From an uncultured Selenomonadales bacterium (GTDB lineage: Bacteria > Bacillota > Negativicutes > Selenomonadales > Selenomonadaceae), in contig CAMZHX010000003.1 in the NCBI GenBank assembly GCA_947307055.1, positions 1 to 64,000 on the forward strand: a stretch of DNA of 64,000 bases, in the 5' to 3' direction. The translations under genes and the position numbers were made by a program. This document shows positions 33,182-42,271 of this stretch, piece after piece. How positions within the stretch are numbered: the first letter of the stretch is position 1; every line of letters starts with the position of its first letter. The notes beneath the pieces were generated by a model. It ran no database searches. It saw nothing but the letters and a program-made list of their open reading frames with translations, and was not told the origin of the DNA.

Positions 33182-36100
33182 TTATTTCTTGACAAGTTTA
33201 GTACCGCTGATTTTGTAATCGGTATCGTTGATGTTGAAGGTTGCAGCGGTGAAGTTTTTCAGCGTGATTGCGTTGGAAGTCGAGCCGACTTTGAAATAAA
33301 CTTCGGTTTTCTTCTTGTTGGTCGTGCCGGAGAATGTGCCGCTGATTTCCAAAATATCGCTGTTGTCAAAGCCGTAAATAATGTCTTTGCCGTCGCCGTT
33401 GTTGTAGAGGAAAGTATCCGAGCCGGCATCGCCCCAGAGCGAATCATTGCCCTTGCCGCCGTAGAGACTGTCATTACCTTTGCCGCCAAGAAGTTTGTCA
33501 TTGCCCGCGCCGCCCGATAAAGTATCAGCACCTGCGCCGCCGCTCAAACTGTCGTTGCCCGCGTTGCCAAGAAGTTTATCTGCTCCACCAGCTCCAGAAA
33601 GCGTATCGTTCTTTGAGCCGCCTAACAGCGTATTTGCTTTAGCATTGCCGATAACTTTGACAGCCTTTGTAAGTGCAGAGGCATCGCCGACTTCGCGCCA
33701 ATTTTCCAGTGTTGCCGATTTGCTGACAATGAGCGCACCGCCAATTAAAGTTTGCTCTTTGCCTTTAGCGTTTATGACGGTAATTTCTTTGCCCTTGCCG
33801 TTCTTAACCGTCAAAGTATTATTCTTGCTGATAGTGAAGGTCGCGTCGGAACCTTTGATTGATGTGCTGGCAATCGCCGCGCCAATAGAAATTTTATCGC
33901 CCGTTGCAAAGTCTGTAATAACGTCATTGCCCGCGCTGTAGATAAATACGTCATCGCCCTTGCCGCCCGTGAAGGTGTCATTGCCTTTGCCGCCTACAAG
34001 CGTATCGTCACCGGTCTCGCCGAGAAGTTTGTCGTTATTGTCGCCGCCGTCAAGATAATCATTGCCCTTGCCGCCGTTTAGGGAATCGTTACCCTTGCCG
34101 CCGCGAAGAGTATCGTCGCCAGCGTCGCCCGCAATTTTATCGACATTCGCGCCGCCCGTGATTGAGTCGTCGCCCTTGCCGCCATTTATCACGAGGTTTG
34201 AGCCACCGCTTGTAATCGTATCGGCATTAGCACTGCCGGTTAAAGTTTTGTTCTTGAAGTCGCCGCTAAGAGACAATTTATAATCGTCGGCATTTTTAAC
34301 GAGCTTAACGTTGCTGTTGAAGTTGGCGGCAGTAAGTTTGACGGTAGAGCCGCTTACAGTCGGGGTGCCTTTAACGCCGCTGAATTCGATTTCCTTAGTG
34401 TCGGGAGCAACTGCCGCGTTGTAAATTATGGCGTTCTTCTTGGCGTTCAGCGAGTAGTATGCGCCCGTGCCACCCGTCAAATACGCAACGTTGCCGCCCT
34501 TAAGCGTCGACCACTTCGAGACGGATTCTTTAGTTTTATCGACGTTGCTGCCGAGCGCGAGCGTATAACCTGTGCCGCTTAGGAAGACAACATCTTTATC
34601 GAGAGCCGCCGCTGAGACCGTCACAACTTTATTTTTCAAGGAGAGACCGTTGAGAGATTTAACGCCGTTAACTGTAATCAAAGTATCGCCGCCGCTTGCC
34701 TCAGAGTAAGTGATTTTGTTATTGGCGAGCGTGTACCCTGCCGAAGTTGATTTAGCTTTGTAAGTGGCGGTCGTCCCGCTTAAACTCCAACCTGCCGCCG
34801 TTGTCTTAGGCTTGTCAACGTCGGAGCCGAGCGCGAGCGTATAGCCTTCGCTGATTGACACTTCGGATTGATTCAGAGCAAATGCCGAGACCGTAACGAC
34901 TTTATTTTTCAAGGCAAGACCGAGGGGAGATTTGATGCCGTTAACTGTAATCAAAGTATCGCCGCCGCTTGCCTCAGAATAAGTAATTTTGTTATTGGCG
35001 AGCGTGTACCCTGCCGAAGTCAATTTAGCTTTGTAAGTGGCGGTCGTTCCGTTGAGGCTCCAACCTGCCGCTGTCGTCGTTGTTGTGGTAACGTTACTGC
35101 CGAGAGCGAGGGTATAACCGCCGCTAATTGACACTGTGCCTTGACCAAGTGCCGCTGTCGAGACCGTCACAACTTTTTTAGTCGTATCAATCTCAAGACC
35201 ACTCGTCGACGTAACGCCGCTGACTGTCGCCAAAGTATTGCCGCCACTTGCCGCAACGTATTTTATTACGCCGTTTTCAAGCGTGTACCCTGCAGTCGTG
35301 CCCGCTTCCTTATAAGTTGCAACCGAACTGTTGAGGCTCCAGCCCGCCGCAGTAACAGTGCTCCTCGTAACGTCGCCGCCGAGCACAAGAGTATAACCGC
35401 CGCTGATTGACACCGTGCCTTGACTAAGTGCCGCCGCCGAGACCGTTACGACATTACCTTTCAAGGAGACACCGTCTGTAGAACTTATCCCGGTTATCGT
35501 GAAAAGATTTTCGGTGTTCGTCGTCGCGTCGTAAATTATCTTGTTGCCGTCGAGTTTCGCGCCCGCAACTGTCGAGCGATTATAAGCAACGCTGTTATTA
35601 GAAAAGTTCCAAGAATTCTTGACCGTCGCAATGTCATAAATGCCGCTGATTGAAACATTTCCCGCCGCTATGCCGCCTGTAATCGTCTTAAGGTTATCTG
35701 CCGCCGCCGCGAGTTGAATTTCATCATCTGCGCCAAAGCCCGCAACACTGAACGCGCTGACACTTGCACCGAGTTTAATCACGTCGGAGCCGTCGCCAAC
35801 CTTGACGAGGACGCCGCTTCTTATGCTGCTGTTCAAGTCGATAATGTTGGAACCTGTGCCGCCGTCTATCGTGACGTTGTTGTTCCAGTTGTTAATTGAA
35901 TCGTTGCCTGCGCCTGCATCTATCGTGACGTTATTGCCACCGTTGGAAATAGAATCGTTGCCCGCGCCGCCGTCGATTGTAACGCTATCGCCTTCGTTGT
36001 AAATGTAATCGTTGCCGTCGCCGCCGTCTATCGTGACGTTGTTGTTCCAGTTGTCAATGTCATCGTTGCCGGTACCTGCGTCTATCGTGACGTTGGAGCC

Positions 36101-38947
36101 GTTGCTGTCAATGTGATCGTTACCGTCGCCGCCGTCGATTGAAACTCTATCGCCACTGGAATTGGCAATGGTATCGGAGCCGTCGCCGCCGTTTAGCGTG
36201 ACGTTATTGGCGACATTCCAAATAAAATCGTTGCCTGCACCGCCGTCTATCGTGACTGAATCGTTGTAGTTGGAAATAGTATCGTCGCCGTCGCCGCTCG
36301 CTATTGTCGCCGATTTGCCGCTGTTTGTGATTGAATCGTCGCCCGTGCCTGTCGTGATTATATCCGAAGAGCCGCTGTTTGAAACGATGTCGTTGCCCGC
36401 GCCGCCGTCAATCGTCACGTTACGACCATAATTTTCAATTGAATCGTCGCCTGCGCCCGCGTCAATCGTGACTTTTAAGCCCTCGTTGCGAATGTAATCA
36501 TTGCCCGCGCCGCCGGAAATTGAAACGCTATCGCTAGTGGAATTGGCAATGACATCGTTGCCGTCGCCGCCGTCGATTGTGACGTTGTCGCCGTAGTTGT
36601 TGATAGTGTCGTCGCCGTCGCCGCCGTTGATTGTGACGTTGGTGCCTCTGTTATAAATGTAATCGTAGCCCGCGCCGCCGGAAATTGTGACGAAAGAACC
36701 GATGTTGTTAATGGAATCGTTGCCCGCGCCGCCGTCAATCGTCACGTTGTTCACGTTGTTGTCCCAGTTGTCAATGGTATCGTCACCGTCGCCGCCGTCT
36801 ATCGTGACTTTGCTGGCGTGATTGTAAATAGAATCATTGTCCGCGCCGCCGTCGATTGTTACCGAAGTGCCAAGACTTGAATTGTAAATGTAATCGTGCC
36901 CCGTGCCGCCGTCGATTGAAACTGAATTGCCCCAGCTTTGAATTGTATCATCGCCGCCGAGTGCTTGAATCGTCGCGCTGTTGACGGTGTTTGAATAGCT
37001 GTCGTTGCCTTCGGTGAGCGTGATGAGTAGCGGGTTAGCGGAAACTTCCGTGCCGTCAATGTTGACACTTGCCAAGCTCGCTACGTTTTTGAGAGTGATT
37101 GAGCCGTCCCCGACCGTGACAACAATATCATTGCCGCTCTTTGTCGTGGAATATTCCGTGTCAGAAATTGAAAGTGTCGAGGTCTCGTTGAAACCGTAAA
37201 TGGTGTCGTTTCCGTCGCCTTGTGCGTATTTGTAAAGAACATTTTCGCCTTCGTTGGAAATGGTATCGTCACCTGCCGTGCCGATAATTGAGACGTTCGC
37301 GGCGGAGTTCTCAACTTTCTTTCCGACCAGACTGTTATCGACAATATTATAATCTATTTCGTTTCCGTAAGCAGAATCAACAACTTGAGTTATTTCGCCG
37401 TTCTCGTCGACGGTAATTACCATATCGCCTTCAAGGTATGAGCTATCAGGCACGCTGATAGTATAGTTGTTGATAGTAAGAGAAGTGGACTCGGCGACGA
37501 CTTGAATATTTGTTGCTTCAATGACTGCGCCTTCTCGAATGTCGCTGATTTCAAGAATATTCAACGTATTGGTCAAGAGGAAAGCCTCGCCGCGATTATC
37601 GACTTTGAGCCAAGCGGAGTCATTGAAAGTTATTTCAACGGGGTCGCCGTCAACTTCGATTTCGCCGCGATTGTCTTCACTGTTGCCGCTTGCGATATTG
37701 ACAGAAATTTTGCCGTCATCGCCGTAAAAAGCCGAACCGCTCTTATTGGCGTAAGAAAATTCGACACCGCCCAAAGTAATGGCGTCGCCTTCGGAGCCAC
37801 TGATATTGCCAATAGAAATGCCGCTGTCTGTCCTCGTGACGTTAACCGCAGAGGCTCTCGTAAGGCTGATATTGATTTTGTTTTCGGCGGAGAGAGAATC
37901 TTTATAAAGGGTTATGGTATCGCCGACGGCGGAGAGTTCGCCGCCAGAGACGGGCGCGAAAATATCGCCTGTGCCGAGAATAACGGCAAAAATGTCGCCG
38001 TATTTATCGAGAGCGATTGCGGCAGAGCCAGAATCGTTAGTCAATTTATATTCTTCGCCAAGGGTAAGTGAACCGCTATTGAATCCATTTGCAAAATAGC
38101 CGCTGTCAAGTTTTTCGATAGTGTAGCCGGTCGCGGGCAAATAGCTGTTATCAATGTTGCCGCCGTTTAAGACAAAGTTTTCATTTTTTGCGAGAGCCGC
38201 AGGGACAATCACTTTGTCGCCGATTTCGGAAAGTGTATAGCCGGATACACTTGCATTTTCGGTGTCAATGGCAATGGCGGCGGCATTTGCGCTACTGTAA
38301 TTTAAAGTTGTGCCTAAGACAGTGATTGAGTTGTTTTGACCGGCGGGAGCAATAATTTTTGTTGCGCCGTCGCTCGCGGCGACATTCGCGCCGGTTTCGC
38401 TTATTGTGATAACGGGGTCATTGCCTGCCTTGTAGGTAAAATCTTTATCAATAGTGATTGCGGAGCTGTAATAGGTATCGTTGACATGAAGATTTGTAGC
38501 ACTTGCCGCAGAGAAGGATCCGTTTTCGATTTCGACATAAGCTATGTGGCTACCGCCGTAGACATGGACTGCGGAATTTTTATCGGTCGTATCAAATGCA
38601 AGGGTCGTGCCGCCAAAAGTAAGCATCGAATTTCCGAGATTAGTAATTTCAACGGAATTATCGGCGGAGGTGCCTACGCCCGTGCCGGTCGTGATTGTGC
38701 CTGAACCTTCGCCGGGCAATGCAATCGAATCTACTTCCGTTATGATGTAGTAGCCGTCAACTTCATCGAACTCTGCGCTGATAGTTACGTCGCCTTCGAA
38801 AGTCGAACTGATATTGTACTTTCCGGCTCCGTCAAAGTAATATGCGCCGGCAACGGTTTCGCTTGTGTATGGTTGAACCGTTACGAGCCCGTCATTCGTG
38901 TTGAATACGATTGCGAAACGCTGCAAGTCAAAAATTAGATTGCTCAT
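33182..38947 (-). CDS. Giant RTX-type calcium-binding repeat protein
   Basis: A 1921-residue, probably secreted protein. It has no Sec signal but starts with MSNLIFDLQRFA, a short motif I associate with large repeat proteins of this bacterial group. Residues 1-640 are beta-rich. About 640-1070 holds some two dozen VTIDGGAGND-type repeats, many alternating with NNGNNVTIDAG-like units. About 1130-1480 has four to five repeats of 91-93 residues (AAGWSLNGTTATYKA, SGGDTLITVNG). Two classical RTX clusters (GGKGNDxLxGG, about 1590-1670 and 1765-1850) and a C-terminal region of about 70 residues complete it. The architecture suggests type I secretion, adhesion or a surface layer. TolC is encoded in this window, but no T1SS ATPase is. 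The ATG follows AAAGGAG. Confidence 0.85.
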   Translation of the reverse strand: MSNLIFDLQRFAIVFNTNDGLVTVQPYTSETVAGAYYFDGAGKYNISSTFEGDVTISAEFDEVDGYYIITEVDSIALPGEGSGTITTGTGVGTSADNSVEITNLGNSMLTFGGTTLAFDTTDKNSAVHVYGGSHIAYVEIENGSFSAASATNLHVNDTYYSSAITIDKDFTYKAGNDPVITISETGANVAASDGATKIIAPAGQNNSITVLGTTLNYSSANAAAIAIDTENASVSGYTLSEIGDKVIVPAALAKNENFVLNGGNIDNSYLPATGYTIEKLDSGYFANGFNSGSLTLGEEYKLTNDSGSAAIALDKYGDIFAVILGTGDIFAPVSGGELSAVGDTITLYKDSLSAENKINISLTRASAVNVTRTDSGISIGNISGSEGDAITLGGVEFSYANKSGSAFYGDDGKISVNIASGNSEDNRGEIEVDGDPVEITFNDSAWLKVDNRGEAFLLTNTLNILEISDIREGAVIEATNIQVVAESTSLTINNYTISVPDSSYLEGDMVITVDENGEITQVVDSAYGNEIDYNIVDNSLVGKKVENSAANVSIIGTAGDDTISNEGENVLYKYAQGDGNDTIYGFNETSTLSISDTEYSTTKSGNDIVVTVGDGSITLKNVASLASVNIDGTEVSANPLLITLTEGNDSYSNTVNSATIQALGGDDTIQSWGNSVSIDGGTGHDYIYNSSLGTSVTIDGGADNDSIYNHASKVTIDGGDGDDTIDNWDNNVNNVTIDGGAGNDSINNIGSFVTISGGAGYDYIYNRGTNVTINGGDGDDTINNYGDNVTIDGGDGNDVIANSTSDSVSISGGAGNDYIRNEGLKVTIDAGAGDDSIENYGRNVTIDGGAGNDIVSNSGSSDIITTGTGDDSITNSGKSATIASGDGDDTISNYNDSVTIDGGAGNDFIWNVANNVTLNGGDGSDTIANSSGDRVSIDGGDGNDHIDSNGSNVTIDAGTGNDDIDNWNNNVTIDGGDGNDYIYNEGDSVTIDGGAGNDSISNGGNNVTIDAGAGNDSINNWNNNVTIDGGTGSNIIDLNSSIRSGVLVKVGDGSDVIKLGASVSAFSVAGFGADDEIQLAAAADNLKTITGGIAAGNVSISGIYDIATVKNSWNFSNNSVAYNRSTVAGAKLDGNKIIYDATTNTENLFTITGISSTDGVSLKGNVVTVSAAALSQGTVSISGGYTLVLGGDVTRSTVTAAGWSLNSSVATYKEAGTTAGYTLENGVIKYVAASGGNTLATVSGVTSTSGLEIDTTKKVVTVSTAALGQGTVSISGGYTLALGSNVTTTTTTAAGWSLNGTTATYKAKLTSAGYTLANNKITYSEASGGDTLITVNGIKSPLGLALKNKVVTVSAFALNQSEVSISEGYTLALGSDVDKPKTTAAGWSLSGTTATYKAKSTSAGYTLANNKITYSEASGGDTLITVNGVKSLNGLSLKNKVVTVSAAALDKDVVFLSGTGYTLALGSNVDKTKESVSKWSTLKGGNVAYLTGGTGAYYSLNAKKNAIIYNAAVAPDTKEIEFSGVKGTPTVSGSTVKLTAANFNSNVKLVKNADDYKLSLSGDFKNKTLTGSANADTITSGGSNLVINGGKGDDSITGGANVDKIAGDAGDDTLRGGKGNDSLNGGKGNDYLDGGDNNDKLLGETGDDTLVGGKGNDTFTGGKGDDVFIYSAGNDVITDFATGDKISIGAAIASTSIKGSDATFTISKNNTLTVKNGKGKEITVINAKGKEQTLIGGALIVSKSATLENWREVGDASALTKAVKVIGNAKANTLLGGSKNDTLSGAGGADKLLGNAGNDSLSGGAGADTLSGGAGNDKLLGGKGNDSLYGGKGNDSLWGDAGSDTFLYNNGDGKDIIYGFDNSDILEISGTFSGTTNKKKTEVYFKVGSTSNAITLKNFTAATFNINDTDYKISGTKLVKK
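34400..35570 (-). repeat. Tandem ~275-bp repeats in the RTX gene
   Basis: Four to five copies of a 91-93-codon unit. Equivalent positions fall at 34667, 34940 and 35219, spaced 273 and 279 bp, and a fourth near 35493. The two central copies are nearly identical in DNA, a substrate for copy-number change. Confidence 0.85.
35760..37020 (-). repeat. Nonapeptide-like GGxGND repeat region in the RTX gene
   Basis: About two dozen short repeats on the DGGAGND theme, 48-60 bp each. Two spacings alternate, so the repeats are not in strict nonapeptide register. Confidence 0.85.
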
Positions 38948-39000
38948 TTGAATAACTCCTTTCTCAAAGCTTGTCTTCCAATTCGGCTAAATGATTTTTA

Positions 39001-39028
39001 ATTTTATTCTTTTATCGCATTTTGTCAA
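39001..39028 (-). promoter_or_regulatory. Promoter of the RTX gene
   Basis: On the minus strand TTGACA (39028-39023), a 16-bp spacer and TAAAAT (39006-39001), about 54 bases before the ATG at 38947. Confidence 0.7.
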
Positions 39029-39084
39029 GCGAGCAGATTAAACTTTCATTAAAGCCTTAAGGGCGGCGTTTGTATTGCCGATAA

Positions 39085-39235
39085 GGTAAACAGGGACGGC
39101 TCAAAGGGAGCGTCGCCTTAAGGAAAGCAGAACATCGTATGAGGAAATCTCACCGAAAAAGGTAAACAGGGACGGCTCAAAAGGAGCGTCGCCTAAGAAA
39201 AGCTAAACATCGTATGAGGAAAACCTCGCTCAAAA
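39085..39235. repeat. Two ~76-bp tandem repeats in the 38948-39297 gap
   Basis: Copies at 39085-39160 and 39161-39235 are about 85% identical. Each starts GGTAAACAGGGACGGCTC and contains the self-complementary pair GCTC...GAGC with GAC/GTC extension, then a conserved CATCGTATGAGGAAA. They lie upstream of the RTX promoter, so are not in its leader. The rest of this gap holds that promoter, an AT-rich stretch (39029-39060) and a hairpin at 39263. Confidence 0.8.
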
Positions 39236-39262
39236 GAATCAATCCAAATGACATAGAGAAAG

Positions 39263-39290
39263 TAGCCGGCTTGAAAGAGTCGGCTATTTT
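39263..39290. terminator. Hairpin/terminator between the tandem repeats and alr
   Basis: TAGCCG (39263-39268) pairs with CGGCTA (39281-39286). The following TTTT makes it a better terminator for plus-strand transcription through the tandem repeats than for alr on the minus strand. Confidence 0.5.
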
Positions 39291-39297
39291 CATGCAA

Positions 39298-40401
39298 TTA
39301 CTTATAAATTCTGGGCACCCGCGCAGATATAAGGCAAGTGACTTCGTAGTTAATCGTGTTCAAGTGGCGGGCGGCGTCGTCAATGGAAATCAAATCGGAG
39401 CCGAATAAAATCACCTCGTCGCCGACCTGTACGCCGTCAATGTCAGTCACGTCGACCATAGTTTGATCCATGCAGACGCGACCAGCAATCGGCGCGAGTT
39501 GTCCGCGAATCTCGACGTGAAAATTTTTGTAGGCTCGAATATAACCGTCAGCATAACCGAGCGGCAACGTCGCAATCACTGAATCGCGTTCGGCAATAAA
39601 TTCGCGACCGTAGCCGATTGACACGCCCGCCCGAATTTTTTTAAGATAGGCAATGCGGGCGACGAGTTTCATAACGGGTTGCAATTCAATCGTGCGCGGG
39701 AAGTTTTCGGCAGGATAAAGCCCGTAGTTGATGATGCCCGAACGAACCATATCGAAATGAGCTTCGGGAATGTCGAGGGCAGCGGCAGATTCGGCAAGGT
39801 GACAAATTTTAATCGCAACGCTCGCCTTGCGAATTCTCGACACGGTCTCCTTGAAAATTTCGATTTGATGATTGGTAAAAGTTCTGTCGTCGGAATCGGC
39901 GTCGGCGAAGTGCGAAAACATTCCTTCAAGCTCGACATTGGGCAGGCGCGAAATTTTAACGGCAAGTTCAACTGCGTTATTGGGCGCGACGCCTATTCTG
40001 CCCATGCCCGTTTCGATTTTCAAATGGACTTTGGCGAGCTTGTCGAGTTCGACGGCGGTAGCAGAAATTTTTTCAGCAAGGGCGAAGTCGGCAACGGTCG
40101 CAGTCAAATTGTTTTCGACGACGACTTCAGCAGCTCGCAACGGAATCAAACCTAAAATCAAAATCGGCAAAGTAAAACCTGCGCGGCGAAGTTCCAAACC
40201 TTCCTCGACAGTCGCGACGCCTAAAAAATCTGCGCCGCATTCGACAGCAATTTTAGAAACTTCAACCGCGCCATGCCCGTAAGCATTCGCCTTGACGACC
40301 GCGCAGAGTTTCGACGCGGAATTGATTTTGCGGCGAATTTCGGTAAAATTATGGCGAAGGGCATTAACGTTAATCTCGACGAAAACATCGCGAAAAATCA
40401 T
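39298..40401 (-). CDS. alr: Alanine racemase
   Basis: PLP enzyme making D-alanine for peptidoglycan, 367 residues. PLP-binding lysine K37 is in AVVKANAYGHG, and the second catalytic base (Tyr) in VSIGYGREF. TGMGRIG, MVRSGIINYGLYP and AGRVCMDQTMVDVT are also present. The ATG at 40401 follows AAGGAGAG; a TTG/ATG upstream would add 14 unconserved residues. It is monocistronic. Confidence 0.95.
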   Translation of the reverse strand: MIFRDVFVEINVNALRHNFTEIRRKINSASKLCAVVKANAYGHGAVEVSKIAVECGADFLGVATVEEGLELRRAGFTLPILILGLIPLRAAEVVVENNLTATVADFALAEKISATAVELDKLAKVHLKIETGMGRIGVAPNNAVELAVKISRLPNVELEGMFSHFADADSDDRTFTNHQIEIFKETVSRIRKASVAIKICHLAESAAALDIPEAHFDMVRSGIINYGLYPAENFPRTIELQPVMKLVARIAYLKKIRAGVSIGYGREFIAERDSVIATLPLGYADGYIRAYKNFHVEIRGQLAPIAGRVCMDQTMVDVTDIDGVQVGDEVILFGSDLISIDDAARHLNTINYEVTCLISARVPRIYK

Positions 40402-40487
40402 TGTAAAATCTCTCCTTGAAACTGAATATAAAAAATCAAGCAAATTAGAAAAAGATTCTCTGTTTAAAAGCTAATTCATGATATTTC

Positions 40488-40510
40488 TTGAAGTATATCA
40501 CATACTTGAA
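40488..40510. promoter_or_regulatory. Imperfect inverted repeat upstream of the CCG-domain gene
   Basis: TTGAAGTAT and ATACTTGAA flank ATCAC (one mismatch). It lies between alr and the divergently transcribed CCG-domain gene, where an operator could sit. The promoter itself is not clear. Confidence 0.35.
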
Positions 40511-40561
40511 TAGGAATGATAATAATTACAAAATTAATTATACGGATTAGGAAGTGAATTT

Positions 40562-41353
40562 ATGGAAAGTTTCAAAAAAGCGTTCGGCGAGCTATTCGGT
40601 TTGCATGAAGATAGCGCGTCAATGGCAGAGAAATTTTACGTAGCGAGTTGCGTTTTCACGGAAGAATATCCCGCGCTTAGCAAAAAAATTTGCGATTATG
40701 TGCGCGGGCAATCCGTCCCGATAATCCGTTGTTGCGTGGACAAGTACAAAGTCGCGGAGTTTGAAGAGCGTATGCCGGAAAATTATCGCAATGAGTGGCG
40801 AGCGATTAAGCATTTCGAGAAATATCCTGCGGGTTCCGTGATGATTTCGCTTTGTCACAACTGCGCGGCGATTTTTGAGGAGCGGCACCCCGAAATTTTG
40901 CGCGAATCGCTTTGGGAATTCATTTTGGCGGATAAAAGCTTTAAATATCGTGATTTCGGCGGCGAAGCGATAACGATTCAAGATTGTTGGCGGCAAAAAG
41001 AAAATTTCGCGGAGCAAGAGGCGGTACGAGAAATTTTGCGGCGCATGAACTTTAAAGTTGTCGAGCTTGAAGAAAATCGCGAGCGAACAAAATTTTGCGG
41101 GTATTCATTGTATCAACCGCAGCCGCCGCGCAATCCTAAACTCGCGCCGAAAAGATTTTTACACGGTGCGCAGGGATTATTCCTCGAACATACGCCCGAA
41201 CAAAAAAAATCGCTCATGCAAAAACATTGCGCACAAATCACGACAGAAAAAGTTATTGCGTATTGCCATTATTGCGTTCGAGGTTTAAAATTGGGTGGCG
41301 CGAAAACTTTTCATCTCGCAGAACTTTTATTCGGGGAGAGTGGACAATATTAA
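40562..41353 (+). CDS. Cysteine-rich CCG-domain (HdrB-like) protein
   Basis: A 263-residue soluble protein with paired cysteine motifs: CCVDK, SLCHNC, DCW, KFCGY and YCHYCVRGLK, ending in HLAELLFG. The order DxC, CG, CxxC and a terminal xAELL resembles the CCG domains of HdrB, GlpC and LutA, which bind Fe-S clusters or disulfides. There is no flavin or ferredoxin partner nearby. The gene is preceded by GGAAGTG. Its 3' end overlaps the DUF2156 gene, suggesting coupled expression. Fold assignment is moderate; substrate unknown. Confidence 0.6.
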   Translation: MESFKKAFGELFGLHEDSASMAEKFYVASCVFTEEYPALSKKICDYVRGQSVPIIRCCVDKYKVAEFEERMPENYRNEWRAIKHFEKYPAGSVMISLCHNCAAIFEERHPEILRESLWEFILADKSFKYRDFGGEAITIQDCWRQKENFAEQEAVREILRRMNFKVVELEENRERTKFCGYSLYQPQPPRNPKLAPKRFLHGAQGLFLEHTPEQKKSLMQKHCAQITTEKVIAYCHYCVRGLKLGGAKTFHLAELLFGESGQY

Positions 41354-42251
41354 CTTGCAGAAATTGACATGCACAGACAAACCGACGTTCGATAAATTTT
41401 TCGGGTCGCGCTACTGCGAACATTCAGGGTATACGTTCACAAATTTTTTTATGTGGCGCAAGATGCGCGATTATAGTTGGGCGGTTGAGGACGAAGTACT
41501 TTACATATTCTCGACGAATGAAAAAAACTTCGCGGCGTGGCAACCAATCGGGGCGCAGGAGAAATTACAGGAGGCGATAACAAAAATTTTGCACGTAGCG
41601 GAAGAAAATCGCGGCGAAAGGCAATTTAAATTTGTCGTAGTGGAGAAAAGTTTCGCTGAAGAGTTGGAAAAGTATCCGCACGCGAAATTTAACATCACAG
41701 CCGAGCGCGACCGTTTCGATTACGTCTACCTTGTGCAGGATTTGATAAATTTATCGGGCAGGAAGTTTCACGGGAAGAAAAATCATCTCAACGCGTTTAA
41801 AAAGAAATATCCCGACGCGAAATATATGCCGATAACCGAAGAACTTATTCCGAAGTGCCGCGAGGAACTAAACATTTGGGCGGAGGCGCGTAAACTCGCC
41901 AATCCCGATAACCCGTTCATAGGTTACGAGCAAGCCGCGATTAACGAGATTTTTGACCACTTCGACGCGTTCAAGCTCAAGGGCGGCGCAATTTTAATCA
42001 ATGATAAGGTTGTTGCGTTCACATTCGGCGAGCGATTGAATTCAGACACGGCAGTTATCCACGTCGAGAAGGCTGACCAAAATATTCGCGGGATTTACGC
42101 GGCAATAAATCAAAATTTTGTCGAGCGTGAATGGTCGGACATGATTTATATCAATCGAGAAGAGGATATGGGGATTGACGGCTTGCGGCGGGCAAAAGAA
42201 TCGTATCGCCCGATAAAAATGATTGAGAAGTTCAACGCGACCCTTGCGTAA
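41340..42251 (+). CDS. DUF2156 / phosphatidylglycerol lysyltransferase-like protein
   Basis: A 303-residue protein of the DUF2156 (GNAT-like) family, related to the catalytic domain of MprF. Typical stretches are TFTNFFMWR, DRFDYVYLVQDLINLSGRKFHGKKNHLNAFKK and GALINDKVVAFTFGERLN-like sequence, then VEKADQNIRGIYAAINQNF and INREEDMGIDGLRRAK. It lacks the membrane part of MprF, so it is a soluble acyl- or aminoacyl-transferase-like protein. The start is uncertain: GTG at 41340 overlaps the previous gene by 14 bases but is very close to GGGGAG; TTG at 41355 is the alternative. Confidence 0.8.
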   Translation: MDNINLQKLTCTDKPTFDKFFGSRYCEHSGYTFTNFFMWRKMRDYSWAVEDEVLYIFSTNEKNFAAWQPIGAQEKLQEAITKILHVAEENRGERQFKFVVVEKSFAEELEKYPHAKFNITAERDRFDYVYLVQDLINLSGRKFHGKKNHLNAFKKKYPDAKYMPITEELIPKCREELNIWAEARKLANPDNPFIGYEQAAINEIFDHFDAFKLKGGAILINDKVVAFTFGERLNSDTAVIHVEKADQNIRGIYAAINQNFVEREWSDMIYINREEDMGIDGLRRAKESYRPIKMIEKFNATLA

Positions 42252-42271
42252 ATTTTTTAGGAGTGATTCAC

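Noticed and set aside
35760-37020. Regular short repeats resembling a CRISPR array
   Set aside because: Unit lengths vary, spacers are also related, and the whole region is one open frame encoding GGxGND repeats; no cas gene is present.
39085-39235. The tandem repeats as a c-di-GMP or other known riboswitch
   Set aside because: They share only short pieces (CAGGGACGG) with known aptamers, lack the conserved cores, and lie upstream of the RTX promoter, not in a leader.
39214-39408. Possible small plus-strand gene (MRKTSLKRINP...)
   Set aside because: It has no convincing ribosome-binding site, runs through the terminator-like hairpin and ends antisense within alr.
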